A stretch of DNA of 64,000 bases. Origin: Loxodes magnus (lineage: Eukaryota; Ciliophora; Karyorelictea; Loxodida; Loxodidae). The stretch spans positions 53,815-117,814 of the forward strand of contig CAMPDV010001281.1 of the NCBI GenBank assembly GCA_946699065.1, given 5' to 3'. The position numbers and the translations under genes are program-made. Positions 43,801 to 55,929 of the stretch are shown here, piece after piece. The notes under the pieces were generated by a model. It saw only the letters and a program-made list of their open reading frames with translations, did no database searches and was not told the origin of the DNA. Position 1 is the first letter of the stretch. Each line of letters begins with the position of its first letter.

Positions 43801-45070
43801 GTTAATTAAAAATAGTTAGATTAAAATTAAATTTCATGTTAATTAAAAATAGTTAGATTAAAATTAAATTTCATGTTAATTAAAAATAGTTAGATTAAAA
43901 TTAAATTTCATGTTAATTAAAAATAGTTAGATTAAAATTAAATTTCATGTTAATTAAAAATAGTTAGATTAAGATTAAATTTCATGTTAATTAAAAATAG
44001 TTAGATTAAAATTAAATTTCATGTTAATTAAAAATAGTTAGATTAAAATTAAATTTCATGTTAATTAAAAATAGTTAGATTAAAATTAAATTTCATGTTA
44101 ATTAAAAATAGTTAGATTAAAATTAAATTTCATGTTAATTAAAAATAGTTAGATTAAATTAAATTTCATGTTAATTAAAAATAGTTAGATTAAAATTAAA
44201 TTTCATGTTAATTAAAAATAGTTAGATTAAAATTAAATTTCATGTTAATTAAAAAATAGTTAGTTAATTTAAGATTAAATTTCATGTTAATTAAAAATAG
44301 TTAGATTAAATTAAATTTCATGTTAATTAAAAATAGTTAGATTAAAATTAAATTTCATGTTAATTAAAAATAGTTAGATTAAAGTTAAATTTCATGTTAA
44401 TTAAAAATAGTTAGATTAAAATTAAATTTCATGTTAATTAAAAATAGTTAGATTAAAATTAAATTTCATGTTAATTAAAAATAGTTAGATTAAAGTTAAA
44501 TTTCATGTTAATTAAAAATAGTTAGATTAAGATTAAATTTCATGTTAATTAAAAATAGTTAGATTAAGATTAAATTTCATGTTAATTAAAAATAGTTAGA
44601 TTAAAATTAAATTTCATGTTAATTAAAAATAGTTAGATTAAAATTAAATTTCATGTTAATTAAAAATAGTTAGATTAAAGTTAAATTTCATGTTAATTAA
44701 AAATAGTTAGATTAAAATTAAATTTCATGTTAATTAAAAATAGTTAGATTAAAATTAAATTTCATGTTAATTAAAAATAGTTAGATTAAAATTAAATTTC
44801 ATGTTAATTAAAAATAGTTAGATTAAAGTTAAATTTCATGTTAATTAAAAATAGTTAGATTAAAATTAAATTTCATGTTAATTAAAAATAGTTAGATTAA
44901 AATTAAATTTCATGTTAATTAAAAATAGTTAGATTAAAGTTAAATTTCATGTTAATTAAAAATAGTTAGATTAAAGTTAAATTTCATGTTAATTAAAAAT
45001 AGTTAGATTAAAGTTAAATTTCATTTTAATTAAAAATAGTTAGATTAAAATTAAATTTCATGTTAATTAA
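34850..45070. repeat. 37-bp A+T-rich satellite array, about 275 copies
   Basis: The consensus unit is 37 bp, ttaaatttcatgttaatt followed by aaaaatagttagattaaaa, with about four G/C per unit and a central TTAATTAA palindrome. Copies are highly similar. Common variants are catttt for catgtt, aaagtt or aagatt for aaaatt, and atggtt for atagtt. Rare truncated or rearranged copies occur near 36390, 37170, 39235, 41590 and 43330. Because 37 is not a multiple of three and many copies are 36 or 38 bp, no reading frame is maintained, so it is non-coding. It begins and ends abruptly in unrelated A+T-rich DNA. A centromeric, boundary or germline-limited satellite role is possible but not shown. Confidence 0.95.
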
Positions 45071-46270
45071 ATCATTTTATTTACATAAGCTAGATGATAT
45101 TTATATAATAAACGCTTGGATTTTAAAAATATATAAAGTTTTTTTTTCTTTAATTTACTTATGTTAAATGTTATACTTACATACTCTATTAACTTTATAA
45201 TTTTTGATATTCTACTTTTTATTCTATTTAAATTAATAAAATTTTAGATTCTCTCAATTCAGTAAAATTTGTAGAATATGATTTAGCCTAAATAATGTTA
45301 TTTTGATTCAATGAATAACTTAATCTTTACATGAAAAACTTCATCTTATCTTAAAACTTAAATTAAATTTTTTTTTTTCTTTTTTACAATATATAGCAAT
45401 ATTTTAATATATTTTAAGCATTTTATTAAATTTTTAGTTTAAAGTTATAAGATAAATTTCTTTCATAGTAACTCTGATTCTCTTATATTTAACTTTTTAT
45501 GCTTTTCTTAAATTTTGTATATCATAATTTTATTAAATTTGTTATTTATATATAAATTTAAATATTACTTATATTCCTTTATTCATAAATTTTAATTAAA
45601 TTTCAATACTTGTAACTCTTAAATAATTAATTATAATTATAAATAATATGAAATTTATATTATTTTCCTTTTAGACTTTATTTATGATTATTAAACTTAA
45701 CAAATTTTACTAGTAATTAAAGTTTTCTCCATATATATTTATTCAAATTAAGCTTTAATATTAATAATTATTTTTCGTCTTTATCTAATTAACAGCTTTT
45801 AACTTATTTTCAACACTTGTTATTTTAGTTTATATTCTTCAAATTTATCAAAATTTTATTAAATTACTTGTGGAAATCTCTTTTTAATTTTATTTATCCC
45901 AAAATATATTTTAATTAGTATATCACACTTATATCTGCATTTAAAAGTTATTATATCTCAATTTTATTATGATAGTAAATTTTACTATTAAAGAAGTAAA
46001 TTAAGAGATATAAAATAAAAAATAAGGCATTACTAAATTGTCTTAAGAGCATTGCAAAGCCATCTAAATAAATGCAAAGTTGTTTAATTATTTTTATAAT
46101 TGTTATATTTTATAGCTGATTTATAAAAGATACTAGCTTTTACTTTATTTATAGAACACTTAAAATATCTTTTATTATTCATACTCTTTTAATAGATAAT
46201 CTGTATCATATACTACAATAAACTTTAAACTATAAATAAAAAGTTTTTTATATTAAAATATTGCTTTTTC
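45071..46270. other. T-rich spacer right of the satellite array
   Basis: No gene was recognised. The + strand is T-rich, while the left flank of the array is A-rich. Short fragments of low complexity only. Confidence 0.5.
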
Positions 46271-46289
46271 TACACCAGGAATATCCAAA

Positions 46290-46420
46290 TTTCCTTCAAT
46301 ATATCTTTGAAGGAGGTGTATATATAAAATGGAAAAATGACGTTTGAGTTTATAATTCAAAGCTGAATGTATGAGCAGAACTAAATATACCCGGATAATC
46401 TCCTCTTGAAATAAATCGAG
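46290..46420 (+). pseudogene. Kelch-gene fragment, direct orientation
   Basis: Translation with TGA=Trp gives NDVWVYNSKLNVWAELN, matching NDVWVYNSRLNEWTELN of the nearly intact kelch gene at 50.6-54.6 kb. It shares an insertion (aaaatggaaaaatgac) with the opposite-strand copy at about 47085-47180, so it is probably a snap-back duplicate of that copy. Only one kelch blade is represented. Confidence 0.6.
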
Positions 46421-46439
46421 GACTATTAATATAAACTAT

Positions 46440-47629
46440 TCTAATTATTGTATTATACTCGTACTTATCGTTAAAATTGCTGATATGTTTGAATCTATAT
46501 TATCAAAATTCTTTTATTCTAAGTAGCAATAAGTCCAAATCTTTCCTGCAGTAAGGATCCAAGCACTTGAAATTACTATCATGTTCACTATTATAAGTTT
46601 AACTTAGTTAAGAAATTAAATCTGAGCATATCTTTAAAGACATATGAACTTTTAGAGATTACATTCATAGTGTGATAATGCACAGGTTCGGGAAAATCGA
46701 TACTATCCTAGATTATTTCTCACTCCAATTTTGATTTTTACAAGTCTAAAAAAACCACATCGTTTTTTATACCTGTCTAAGATCTACCTCCTATCATCCA
46801 AATTTTATTATCGATGCATGCTGTGAAAAAAGAATCTCTTATGAAATAATCTCAATTTTCTACATCTAGTAACTTTCAGATAAGACTGTCGTGATTCGAG
46901 TCGTCAAGTTCTCATAATTTACCATCATCATCAGGAACAACTCAGCGTCCTGAAATCCTACATACCTTATTGTTTTTTTAATTTAAACAACTAGAAGTTA
47001 AATATCTACATAAGGCAAATAGTTCGATTCTATCTATCTTCAGACTAAGCTTGCTAATTTTAAGATGTTCGTATTTAGGATTTCTAGTTGTATTTAGTTC
47101 TGTTCATGCATTCAACCTTGAATTATAAACTCACAAGTCATTTTTCCATTTTATATATGCACCTCTTTCAAAGATATATAGAAAGAATCTTCTATCTTTA
47201 TGGTGTACTAGATCTTAAGTATGTTCTGATTTTGGAATCGGCTTTTACCCTAATGTATAATTTGCTATCATTCATAATTTTGCATAGAGAAGAATCATAA
47301 ATCGTTATGAATGCCATATGCAGATTATCCACCAAATATAATCGTAGTTTCTTAATTTTCTAATCATTTTGAAATGCCAGAGAATCTAGGTTGAGGATTT
47401 ATTTAATTGATGTTAGTATTAAATCTCAATAATTTTATGTTAAATCAAATACTCAAACTTCATCGAAAAATATTTCTCTCTTTCTCATTGAAATTAAAAT
47501 TAAGTTTTGCTTCTAGCTTTATGCTCCATAAAATGGGTAGCGCTTTTTAGGAGTATTAGAAGTCTCAGGAAAGCCTCTTCATAAAGCTTAAGTAAGTGAA
47601 GACTACAACCAAATATTAAGGATTGACAT
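46440..47629 (-). pseudogene. Kelch receptor pseudogene, inverted copy
   Basis: The minus strand from ATG at 47629 reads a hydrophobic start, then ALWRGFPETSNTPKKRY and FDEVWVFDL, paralleling the start of the intact copy at 50.6 kb. Kelch blades follow, including IIFGGQSAYGIHNDLWFF. An extra base near 47395 and later indels break the frame, and homology stops near 46440, before the Cys-rich and membrane parts. Bases 46658-46914 match 51452-51708 in inverted orientation at 256 of 257 positions, whereas flanking parts are far more diverged. The two copies form a long inverted repeat with a spacer of about 3 kb. It cannot make a full receptor. Confidence 0.8.
46658..46914 (-). repeat. 257-bp near-perfect inverted repeat (partner 51452-51708)
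   Basis: Base-by-base comparison with the reverse complement of 51452-51708 shows no gaps and a single mismatch (C at 46902). Outside these limits similarity drops sharply on both sides. Confidence 0.9.
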
Positions 47630-50600
47630 TTTTTGATCCTTAAGAAAATAAATAATTAAATTAAAGTTAACAATAACTTCTTAAAGCTAAAATTTTAATT
47701 GTAATTTAAAAGAAAGCATCATCTTAAATAAACTAAATAACTATAAATGGTAACTATACAAGCATTATAATTAATAATCAATACTTATTATTTTTATAAT
47801 GGAGGTATAGAATAATTCTAGAAAGATTTCGTTGAGACTGACTTACCACTAAAACGCAAATTTTTTTTAATATGATGTGCTTGATCTTTTTTAATTGGTT
47901 TAAGTTTACTAAATATGTAAGCTATTTTAAAATTAATTTACCTATAAGCATTGATTTATCAATTAATTACTAAATTTAAAATAATTTTCTTTTAAATAAA
48001 AGATAAATCAGACCATTAAAGATTTAAATCCCTTTAATTAAAACAATTATATTAGATTTTATTTAATGGCTTAACTATCAAATTTTAATTTAGTTGCTTT
48101 TGAAAATAAAGTTATTTAATAAATATCTAAGATTCTTAATTTTAAGAGCTTCTTAAGGATTTAAAAACATAAATAAAAAATTAATAAATATACCTAAGAA
48201 ATATTAGTTAAAGCAGTAATAATTATCTCCATTTGGAAAATTTTGCAACATTTCTTAAAAAAATACTAAATAAATGATTATAATTTATTTAATACTAAAT
48301 ATACCTTAAGTTTAAAGAAATAGATCAACATTAGGCAAGTTTAAAATTAAGAAAATATATTATTTAATAAGTTATCTTATAAGCTAACTCTCAATTATAA
48401 TTTAATAGAGAAAATGTAAAAGAATAAATAAATAGACTTCTTAGATTAAAATTCTAAAGTTAAAAATAAATTAAATAGTTTTTTATATTAATGCTTCATA
48501 AATTTTAAGTATTTATTTAAGTTTTATAGTTCAATTAACATTCTATTATTAGGCAATTTAACGATTTAGTATCTAAATATAAAACTAAACAGGCTATATT
48601 TCTTTTTAATTAATTAAAAAGATATTTAGGTTCTTCTTATTTTTATTATTTAAGCTTATTATTTTTCATAGTTTAGATATATTAGTTAAATAAAAATTAA
48701 TTATAATTGTTTAAAGAAATAAAAAGACATTAAGTATCATAAATAAAGAGAAACAATTAGATAAAAGTTTTTTACTTTTATTCCTTTATTTTTTAATTTT
48801 ACTTATGTGTGTTTACAATATCTTCTGCGCATAATTTATATTCTTTAAACTAATAATTATTAAGCCTTTTTCTTAAAAATAAATTATGTCTATTAAACAT
48901 CTAATTATTAGTAATATTTTAAACTAAGTTTATATCATTTAGAAAGGATTTAACTAAAAGTAGAATATATTAAGAAAAATTTATTAAAAGTGCTATGATC
49001 TTAGACAAAAATGCATTAATATAGCATAAATTAAAAAAGATAAATATCACAATACTTTTATTTATATAAATTTATAAATCTTTTTCTTTAATATAATCAT
49101 TTAATGATGAAATTCTATTATTGTTTATTCACCTTTTTATTTATTTTTAATTACAAAATGCCTATATATTATACCATACTCTTCATAATATTTCTTCTAC
49201 TATTAAAGTTTCTATTAATAACTAGTATGTAGTATTTATCTTTGTATTATATCTTTATCTAGTAAATAATTTATAACCATAAAATTCCAATTTATTTTAT
49301 ACCTGTATTTTTAACTATTTGGTAAATAAATAAAGATTCGAAAGCAGCTATCAAACTAAAATATTTCCTAATATAAAAACAATTTTTTTAACATAGTCAA
49401 CTATTAGTCTTTTATTATGAAACACATGCTTCAATAAATTCTTTAAAGGATTAATTTAATTTAATTTCAAAGTACTTGAAGAAACTCTGCGTTTATCACA
49501 TTTTGGTTGATTAATAAGTGTATGAAAGAAAAAGATCTAAAATAATAATTTTAACTATATTAATTAAAAGCTAAATTTTTAATATAGCTCTATTCCCTTT
49601 TTAAGCAGCATCTGATTTAAGTTTTGTAGTTATAGGTATTTTAGTTAATATATGAACTTTAATTATTATAAACATACCTATAGCATGTATTAACAATCTT
49701 TTATTTATGTATTAGTTAATCAAACTTGACAAATTAAGGATCTAACTAGATTATAATAAAAATAATAGGAAATAGAATTGATTAATAATAGAGTGTTAGG
49801 TAAAACTTAAATTAAGCATTTAAGTAAAATTCTATTTAGCTAATTAAAAAGAAATTATGAAGCATTAGTATAACAAACTATTTTGGTTTATTTTTAAATT
49901 TTAGAAACATTAATCTAAGAAGTTCATTTAATTTTAGCTTATTTCCTATTAAATGCTAGTTAAGAGTTAATTATGAGAAAACTTACTTAAATAGCTTATA
50001 ATTTTAAAATTCCATCATCTATAACTCAAGTATATTTAATGATCAATCAATTTCTATTTTTATTTACCATTCTATTAAATTAATAAAAAAGCTTGTTCAT
50101 TCACTATTTTCCAAATAAAATATTAGCTGTCTAATATTTCTTAGGTATATTAAGGATTTTTTCCTATAATTTCAGAAATAAAAAGAAACTCTTAAGATTT
50201 ATGAATCTTAGAAGTTAGTTAATAGCTAAACACTTTGATAATTAATAAAATATAATCTAATTAAAGTTTATTTAATAGCTATAGAAATATTTATCTTATT
50301 TATAAAAATACTCTTAAAGCATTAAGCTAAAATCGTACTCATAGGTAATCTCTTATTAAAATAATTACATACTTAGTAAAGCCTAGCTAATTTATTAAAT
50401 AAAGCTTACCTTATTTATCATAATTTGGTTTAATTAATTTTAAATAAGCTTTATAACTAGAAAGTATTCATAAATAGCTTTGTAAAATATTAAGTATTTC
50501 CTTATTAATTGTAATGCTTGTATAGTTATCATTTATAGTTATTTAGTTTATTTAAAATGATGCTTTAAATTATATCTTCAACTTTAGCTTTAACAAGTTA

Positions 50601-50640
50601 TCGTTAACTTTAATTAAATTATTTATTTTCTTAAGCAGCC
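47630..50640. other. A+T-rich spacer between inverted kelch copies
   Basis: No gene was recognised on either strand. It forms the loop of the inverted repeat made by the kelch copies on each side. Confidence 0.5.
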
Positions 50641-50644
50641 TAAA

Positions 50645-53600
50645 ATTTCTATCCTTATTATTTGTCTGTTGCTTTCACTTTCTTAAGCTATGTGAAGATA
50701 ATTCCCAGAGACTTCTACCCCTCCAGCAAGACGTTACTTATTTTTTGGAATATAAAGCTTGAAATAAAATTTCGTTTTAGTTTGTATGGGAAAAGAGGAT
50801 AAAGGCGTAATTTTCAATGATGTTTGATATTTTCGTTTAACATCAAGGTATTGATGATTTTTACCAGTATCAAGTTAAATTAATCCTGAACCTAGATTCT
50901 CTAGTACTTCTTAATGAGTAGAAAACTAAGAAATAATGATTATATTTGGAGGGTAATCAGAATATGGCATTCGTAACGATTTATGATTCTTCTCTAATCA
51001 AAATTATGAATGATAGCAAGTTATTACTTTGGGTAAAATGCCCCTTCCCAGAACAGGACATACTTCAGATATAAAATACCAAGAAGATGGAAGCTTCCTT
51101 TTATATATCTTTGGAGGAGGCATATGAGATTTATATGTAAACGACGTTTGAGTTTATAATTCTAGACTGAACGAATGAACTGAACTGAATACAACTGGAG
51201 ATTCTCCTCCCGCATAAACTGAAGCTCAAATTTTTTACGATAATAACGAACTGATTGTCGTAGGTTCAGGAGCGTGGAAAGATGAAAACCTGTATATCTT
51301 AAATCTAAAAAGCTTAATTTGAAGAAAACTGAAGTCGAATCATCTGCCTCAATTCCAATACTTAACTTCTAGTTGCTTAGATAAAAAGAACAAAAAGATA
51401 TACAGGGTTTCAGGATGATCTGATTAATTGTAGGATGATGTTGGAGAACTTTGAGAACTTGACTACTCGAATCACGACAGTCTTATCTGAAAGTTACTAG
51501 ATGTAGAAAATTGAGATTATTTCATAAGAGATTCTTTTTTCACAGCATGCATCGATAATAAAATTTGGATGATAGGAGGTAGATCTTAGACAGGTATAAA
51601 AAACGATGTGGTTTTTTTAGACTTGTAAAAATCAAAATTGGAGTGAGAAATAATCTAGGATAGTATCGATTTTCCCGAACCTGTGCATTATCACACTATG
51701 AATGTAATATCTGGAAGTGCGTTTGTCTTTGGAGGCATAAATTCAGACTAATAGTTTCTTAACAAAATTTGGAAGCTAGACTTAGAAAATTGGATGTGGT
51801 AGTAAGTTCAGGTGTTCGGATCCTTGCCACAAGAAAGATTCGGGCATATTGCTGCTCAGAATGGAAATTTCTTGATAATATGGGGGGTTAAGGTCCGTCA
51901 GCAATTTTAAATGATATGTTTAAGTTCAATACAATCAGTAGAACGTGAGAATGAGTCTCACAAAAAAACCCTCCAATTCCAAGAAAATTTGCCTGTGGTA
52001 CAATGGTTGGAAAATATTTCTACATGTTTGGAGGATAAACAATTTCAGGAGAAACGAGCCAACTATGATAATTAGACTTAGGATCCAATACTTGAATACT
52101 TCTAAACAAAGATAAAAATTATCCTAGAAAGCTGTTACACTGCAACCTTTATGAATATGAAAATATTCTATACATTTCATAAGGTATAGATTTATAGGAT
52201 TCTTATAATAAATAAATCTATTAATACGATCTTAAAAGATTCCAATTTCAAGAAGATTGAGAAATAATAGTGAATCGCGGAATAGCTGCATTTAGTGCAA
52301 TTGACAATTTTATGGTCATTCACGGAGGACTATGCTGAGGATTGTATCCTTAAAACAGTATGGTTCTAATAGATTTAAATTAAAAAGAGGAAGCTTTATT
52401 CCTCGAAGATGATTAATAAATGAATCTAGCTTGGGGTCATGCCATGATTTATTATAAGAGATAGCTAATGTTCTTTGGCGGAGTTTATGTTTGAGGAGCT
52501 TTTAGTATTCCCAAAAATTCCATAAACTAATTTTGAATTTACGATATTCCTCGACAATGCGACTCTAGTTTAACTTTATGTGGATTACCTTGTAGTTATG
52601 GATCTTATGAAGATGAAAACGGAGAATGCTAGCTTTGTCCTCGTGGTACATATACAAAATAAAGTAACAAATGCAACAAATGCCCTAAAGGAATGGAGTA
52701 ACCTATTCTAGGAGCTTCTTCAGAAAGATAATGTTTACCTTGTGCAAAGGGATTCTATAATGATAAAGAAGGAGCTGAATTTTGTATTGAATGCCCGAAT
52801 TATTTAGAGTGTCCTGTTGGATCTACTCTTCCTATAAGAAGCTAGAAATAAAAAATTGAATAGTCAAAATAACCGTAAAGCTATTAAGATAAAGCTGATG
52901 AAGTTTTTAATTACAACTACTATATAATAATAGGACTAATCCTAATAATTAGCTTTATAAGTATTTTGTTTTTAATCAAGAAATAGTTTAGAAAAAAAAT
53001 AAAAATGATTGACATGTATGATAAAAGTCATAACTATCTTCTTGGATAGTTTATGAAACTAAGGAAAACTTCTATAGGTGGACTCTTTTCATCTTTCTTT
53101 GGTGTATTTGTCATTGCTTTTGTATTAAATAACTTAATAAGTTTTACTCTTGATAATATTGCAGAAAGTAAAGCTCTCATTCCCTTTCTTATTTTAAAAG
53201 AAACTTACCCTACTATTAAGTCAAATTTGTAATTTATAGTAAAATTCGAATCTTATAGTGGATAATGCTAAAGTGAGAAACTATAAGAATACTCAGAATG
53301 CCATAAAGACATTAGTTTCGAGTGAAGTGGAATCAAGACAAGTGACGATATAGAAGGGACTTAGTTTCAATGCTGAATGGTGAATGGAAACTGTTATGTA
53401 AAAAAAACTTGCAAGAAGTGCGAAATAAATGGACCTTCTTATATCTTATTCAGCCTAAAGGAAGACAAATCTTTTGCTTCATCTATTTAGTTTAATGTTA
53501 CTACAACTTCCTCTATTCCTAAAGAAATTTCAAGCATAAATATTACTATTAATCCTGATAAAGAAATGGTATTCAGAGGACCAGAATCAACTATACTTGA

Positions 53601-54558
53601 AGTTCTAACAATAGCTTCTGCTTATGAAACAAACAACCCGGATGAGTTAACATATAATGAAGATACAGGTTATCATGTGATGAGTACAGGATAAATAAGT
53701 AAGGGAACTTAGTATATAAGTACTGAAATGCAGTTTACTTCAGATTTATATGCAAGAATAAAATTTAAGCCAAGTGAAAGTTCATTAATGACTCGATAAA
53801 TTCTAAAAACTTCCTGAGTTAGCTTGGTTGCAACTATCTTAGGATCTATTTTCGGGTTAATGAGTATTTTAGGAAAATTGATGAGTTTCATAGAGAAATT
53901 GAAAGGTAGAATAAAGAAAGCTTTTAAGAAAAAGTAAATAAAAGATGAATAAAAGACCTTAGATAAAAAGTTAAATAAATGGAAAGAGTAATATTAGCTA
54001 AATCCTATATAAAAGACTTAAACTAGAAAAATATTTTCAATCAAAAAAGCTAGGTAAAATCTTAAGAAAATAATAAAAATTTCATAAGTTACTTAATAAT
54101 TCCCTCTCGAAGAGTTATACGAAGATTATCCGGAAAGGATCTCTCCACTTTCATAAAATTTAAATTTCATAAAGTAGTAAACTAAAGAATAAAGCAAGAA
54201 GAATCAAAGTGGATATATTAGCCCGATAAATTTTAAGAAAGATTCTTTAGAAGTACCTTCAGCAATTGATGAGAGTTAGTAGAATTTTCTTTAAACAAAG
54301 GAAATTTAAGTTTATACTCAAGAGAATGAGGATTAGCCAAAATGGAAGTACGGAGTAGATGAAAAATGTTGAATAGATTTAATAAAATAATGTATTTAAT
54401 CATAATTAGTTTAAGTTTTAAAAATTGATTTTAGTAAAATAGTAGTAGCTCTATAGCTGCTTCATCTAGTGAATAGAAATGATATAACAAAAGGTATTAA
54501 ATGAGAAATATTTGTAGAGGTAAGCAAATATAAGGTAAAGTTAAAGTAGTAATTTTGA
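50645..54558 (+). CDS. Kelch-propeller / Cys-rich transmembrane receptor-like protein
   Basis: Read with UAR=Gln and TGA=Trp, about 1,300 residues result. Residues 1-15 are a hydrophobic signal (ISILIICLLLSLSQA). Residues about 20-630 are kelch blades (IIFGGQ, NDLWFF, NDVWVYNSRLNEW, KLDLENWMW, QLDLGSNTW). Residues about 638-735 are a growth-factor-receptor-like Cys-rich segment (CQLCPRGTY, CNKCPKGM, CLPCAKGFYN). Membrane segments lie near 758-780, 811-835 and 1057-1080, followed by a basic Gln/Lys-rich tail. TGA falls at the conserved blade Trp throughout. No ATG opens the frame; ATT at 50645 aligns with the ATG of the inverted copy at 47629. The frame slips by one base at six G near 51882-51887. 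TGA at 54556 is the preferred stop and 54502 the alternative. The family is known from ciliate surface proteins; the ligand is unknown. Confidence 0.75.
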
Positions 54559-55370
54559 ATGTTTGATGTAAATTTAATGAATAATATCTGTTAATAATCA
54601 TATGACTATAATTAATTTATAAATGTATAATATGATATTTAACATTAGCGTCTATATCACTATTATTAATAATTAGTTGAAAATACTTTTAATCTATTAA
54701 ACTTAAATTGTTTATCATAAATACCTTAATTACGTTTAGTCTAAAATAATGAGTATTTCTTATATAAATAAGAATAAAACTTCGTTAACCTTTTATTTTA
54801 AAATTAAGGTATTTAGTTTTAATAGCTTCTGCTAAAAGTACTAACTAAAGGCTGTTTTTAATAAAATAACTTAAAATAATAGTAAATGTAATAATCTATA
54901 ATACCTTAGTAGCTTTAGCATGTGCATATCTATAAATAACTTACATATCTTTACTTTTAGTTCTATTATAACTAACTTACAAAATCTACCTAAACAGGTA
55001 AGCTGCAATGCACTATAAATTTTAAAATCACTTATAAATTACTTAAAGCCTAAAATAGATCAATATACAACTAATATAGAATCTTATTTAAAAAACCAGC
55101 AAGTATAGAATTAAAAGTTATCTTACAGGTAGAAGGAATATAATTAAGGGAATAGATGAGTTTTCATTATGATATAACAAAAATATTAGTTTCCTCTTTA
55201 TTACTAAGTCTAAATGCAGCTTTTACAATACTCGTACTTAAAATCTAGTCGCATCATCGCTCTCTTCTTTATATCTAAATTCACTCCACATTAAATATAA
55301 TAAGATTTTTACATTTTCACTCCTATTATCTCTATTTGATAATTTATTGCTAATTTGCTTGATTTAAATT
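54559..55370. other. A+T-rich spacer
   Basis: No gene was recognised with confidence. Composition becomes more C/T-rich toward 55240, just before a possible membrane-protein gene. Confidence 0.45.
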
Positions 55371-55925
55371 ATGAGTCATTGATTAGAAAATTTAGATTAT
55401 AAAATAAAGCTATTTAATCATCAGAAAGCCTAAAAATTGGCTTTAGCTGCTATCCTTTGATTTATTCTTTTTCTATTTTCGTCTCTTTTTTTGCTGGTTA
55501 AATAGATAATCTCCTTGTATTATTTTTCTCTTTCATTCTTCGAGACTCAAACGCTCCTGAAGAATTAATTAATTTCATTATCACTGCTATCGAAACAGTA
55601 GCATATATAGAAGGCCTTTGATATTAAACTTCAAAATTTTCTCCTCTGCTATGTCAAAACCTTAAATTCACTTTATTTTCCAACTCAGAAACTTCTTACT
55701 AGCCTCCTACTTTAATACCAAAACCTTTTTTCAATATTTACTAGTTTTGACTTACCTTCACCTTCTTCATTTTTCCTTCTTTGGCTTCTTTTCCTCTTTA
55801 TATTTTAGATTTTAAGAGCACTAAGCATAAAAGATCCTTTTTTCCTCATTAATTCAAAATCAATTCTTTAGCTATTAAATAGTAAACTTATAACTACTAA
55901 GCTAACTAGAAATATAGAGCTAGAC
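55371..55925 (+). CDS. Candidate two-helix membrane protein, frame uncertain
   Basis: From ATG at 55371 the frame reads MSHWLENLDYKIKLFNHQ, then a hydrophobic stretch (LALAAILWFILFLFSSLFLL) and a second one (SSFFLLWLLFLFIFQIL). The region is C/T-rich and richer in G+C than the spacers, which suggests coding sequence. Because all three usual stops can be sense in this code, an open frame is weak evidence, and a second + frame also looks hydrophobic. No family was recognised. It may belong with the following segment as one interrupted gene. Confidence 0.3.
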
Positions 55926-55929
55926 CCTT

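Noticed and set aside
34850..45070. CRISPR array
   Set aside because: There are no unique spacers; the whole 37-bp unit is repeated head to tail, and the setting is eukaryotic.
47088..47300. + strand open frame of 70 codons
   Set aside because: Antisense of the inverted kelch pseudogene.
51888..51902. 15-nt intron GTTAAGGTCCGTCAG in the kelch gene
   Set aside because: Although GT...AG and diverged between copies, removing 15 nt does not correct the one-base frame slip.
53709..53891. Minus-strand open frame
   Set aside because: Antisense of the C-terminal part of the kelch receptor gene.
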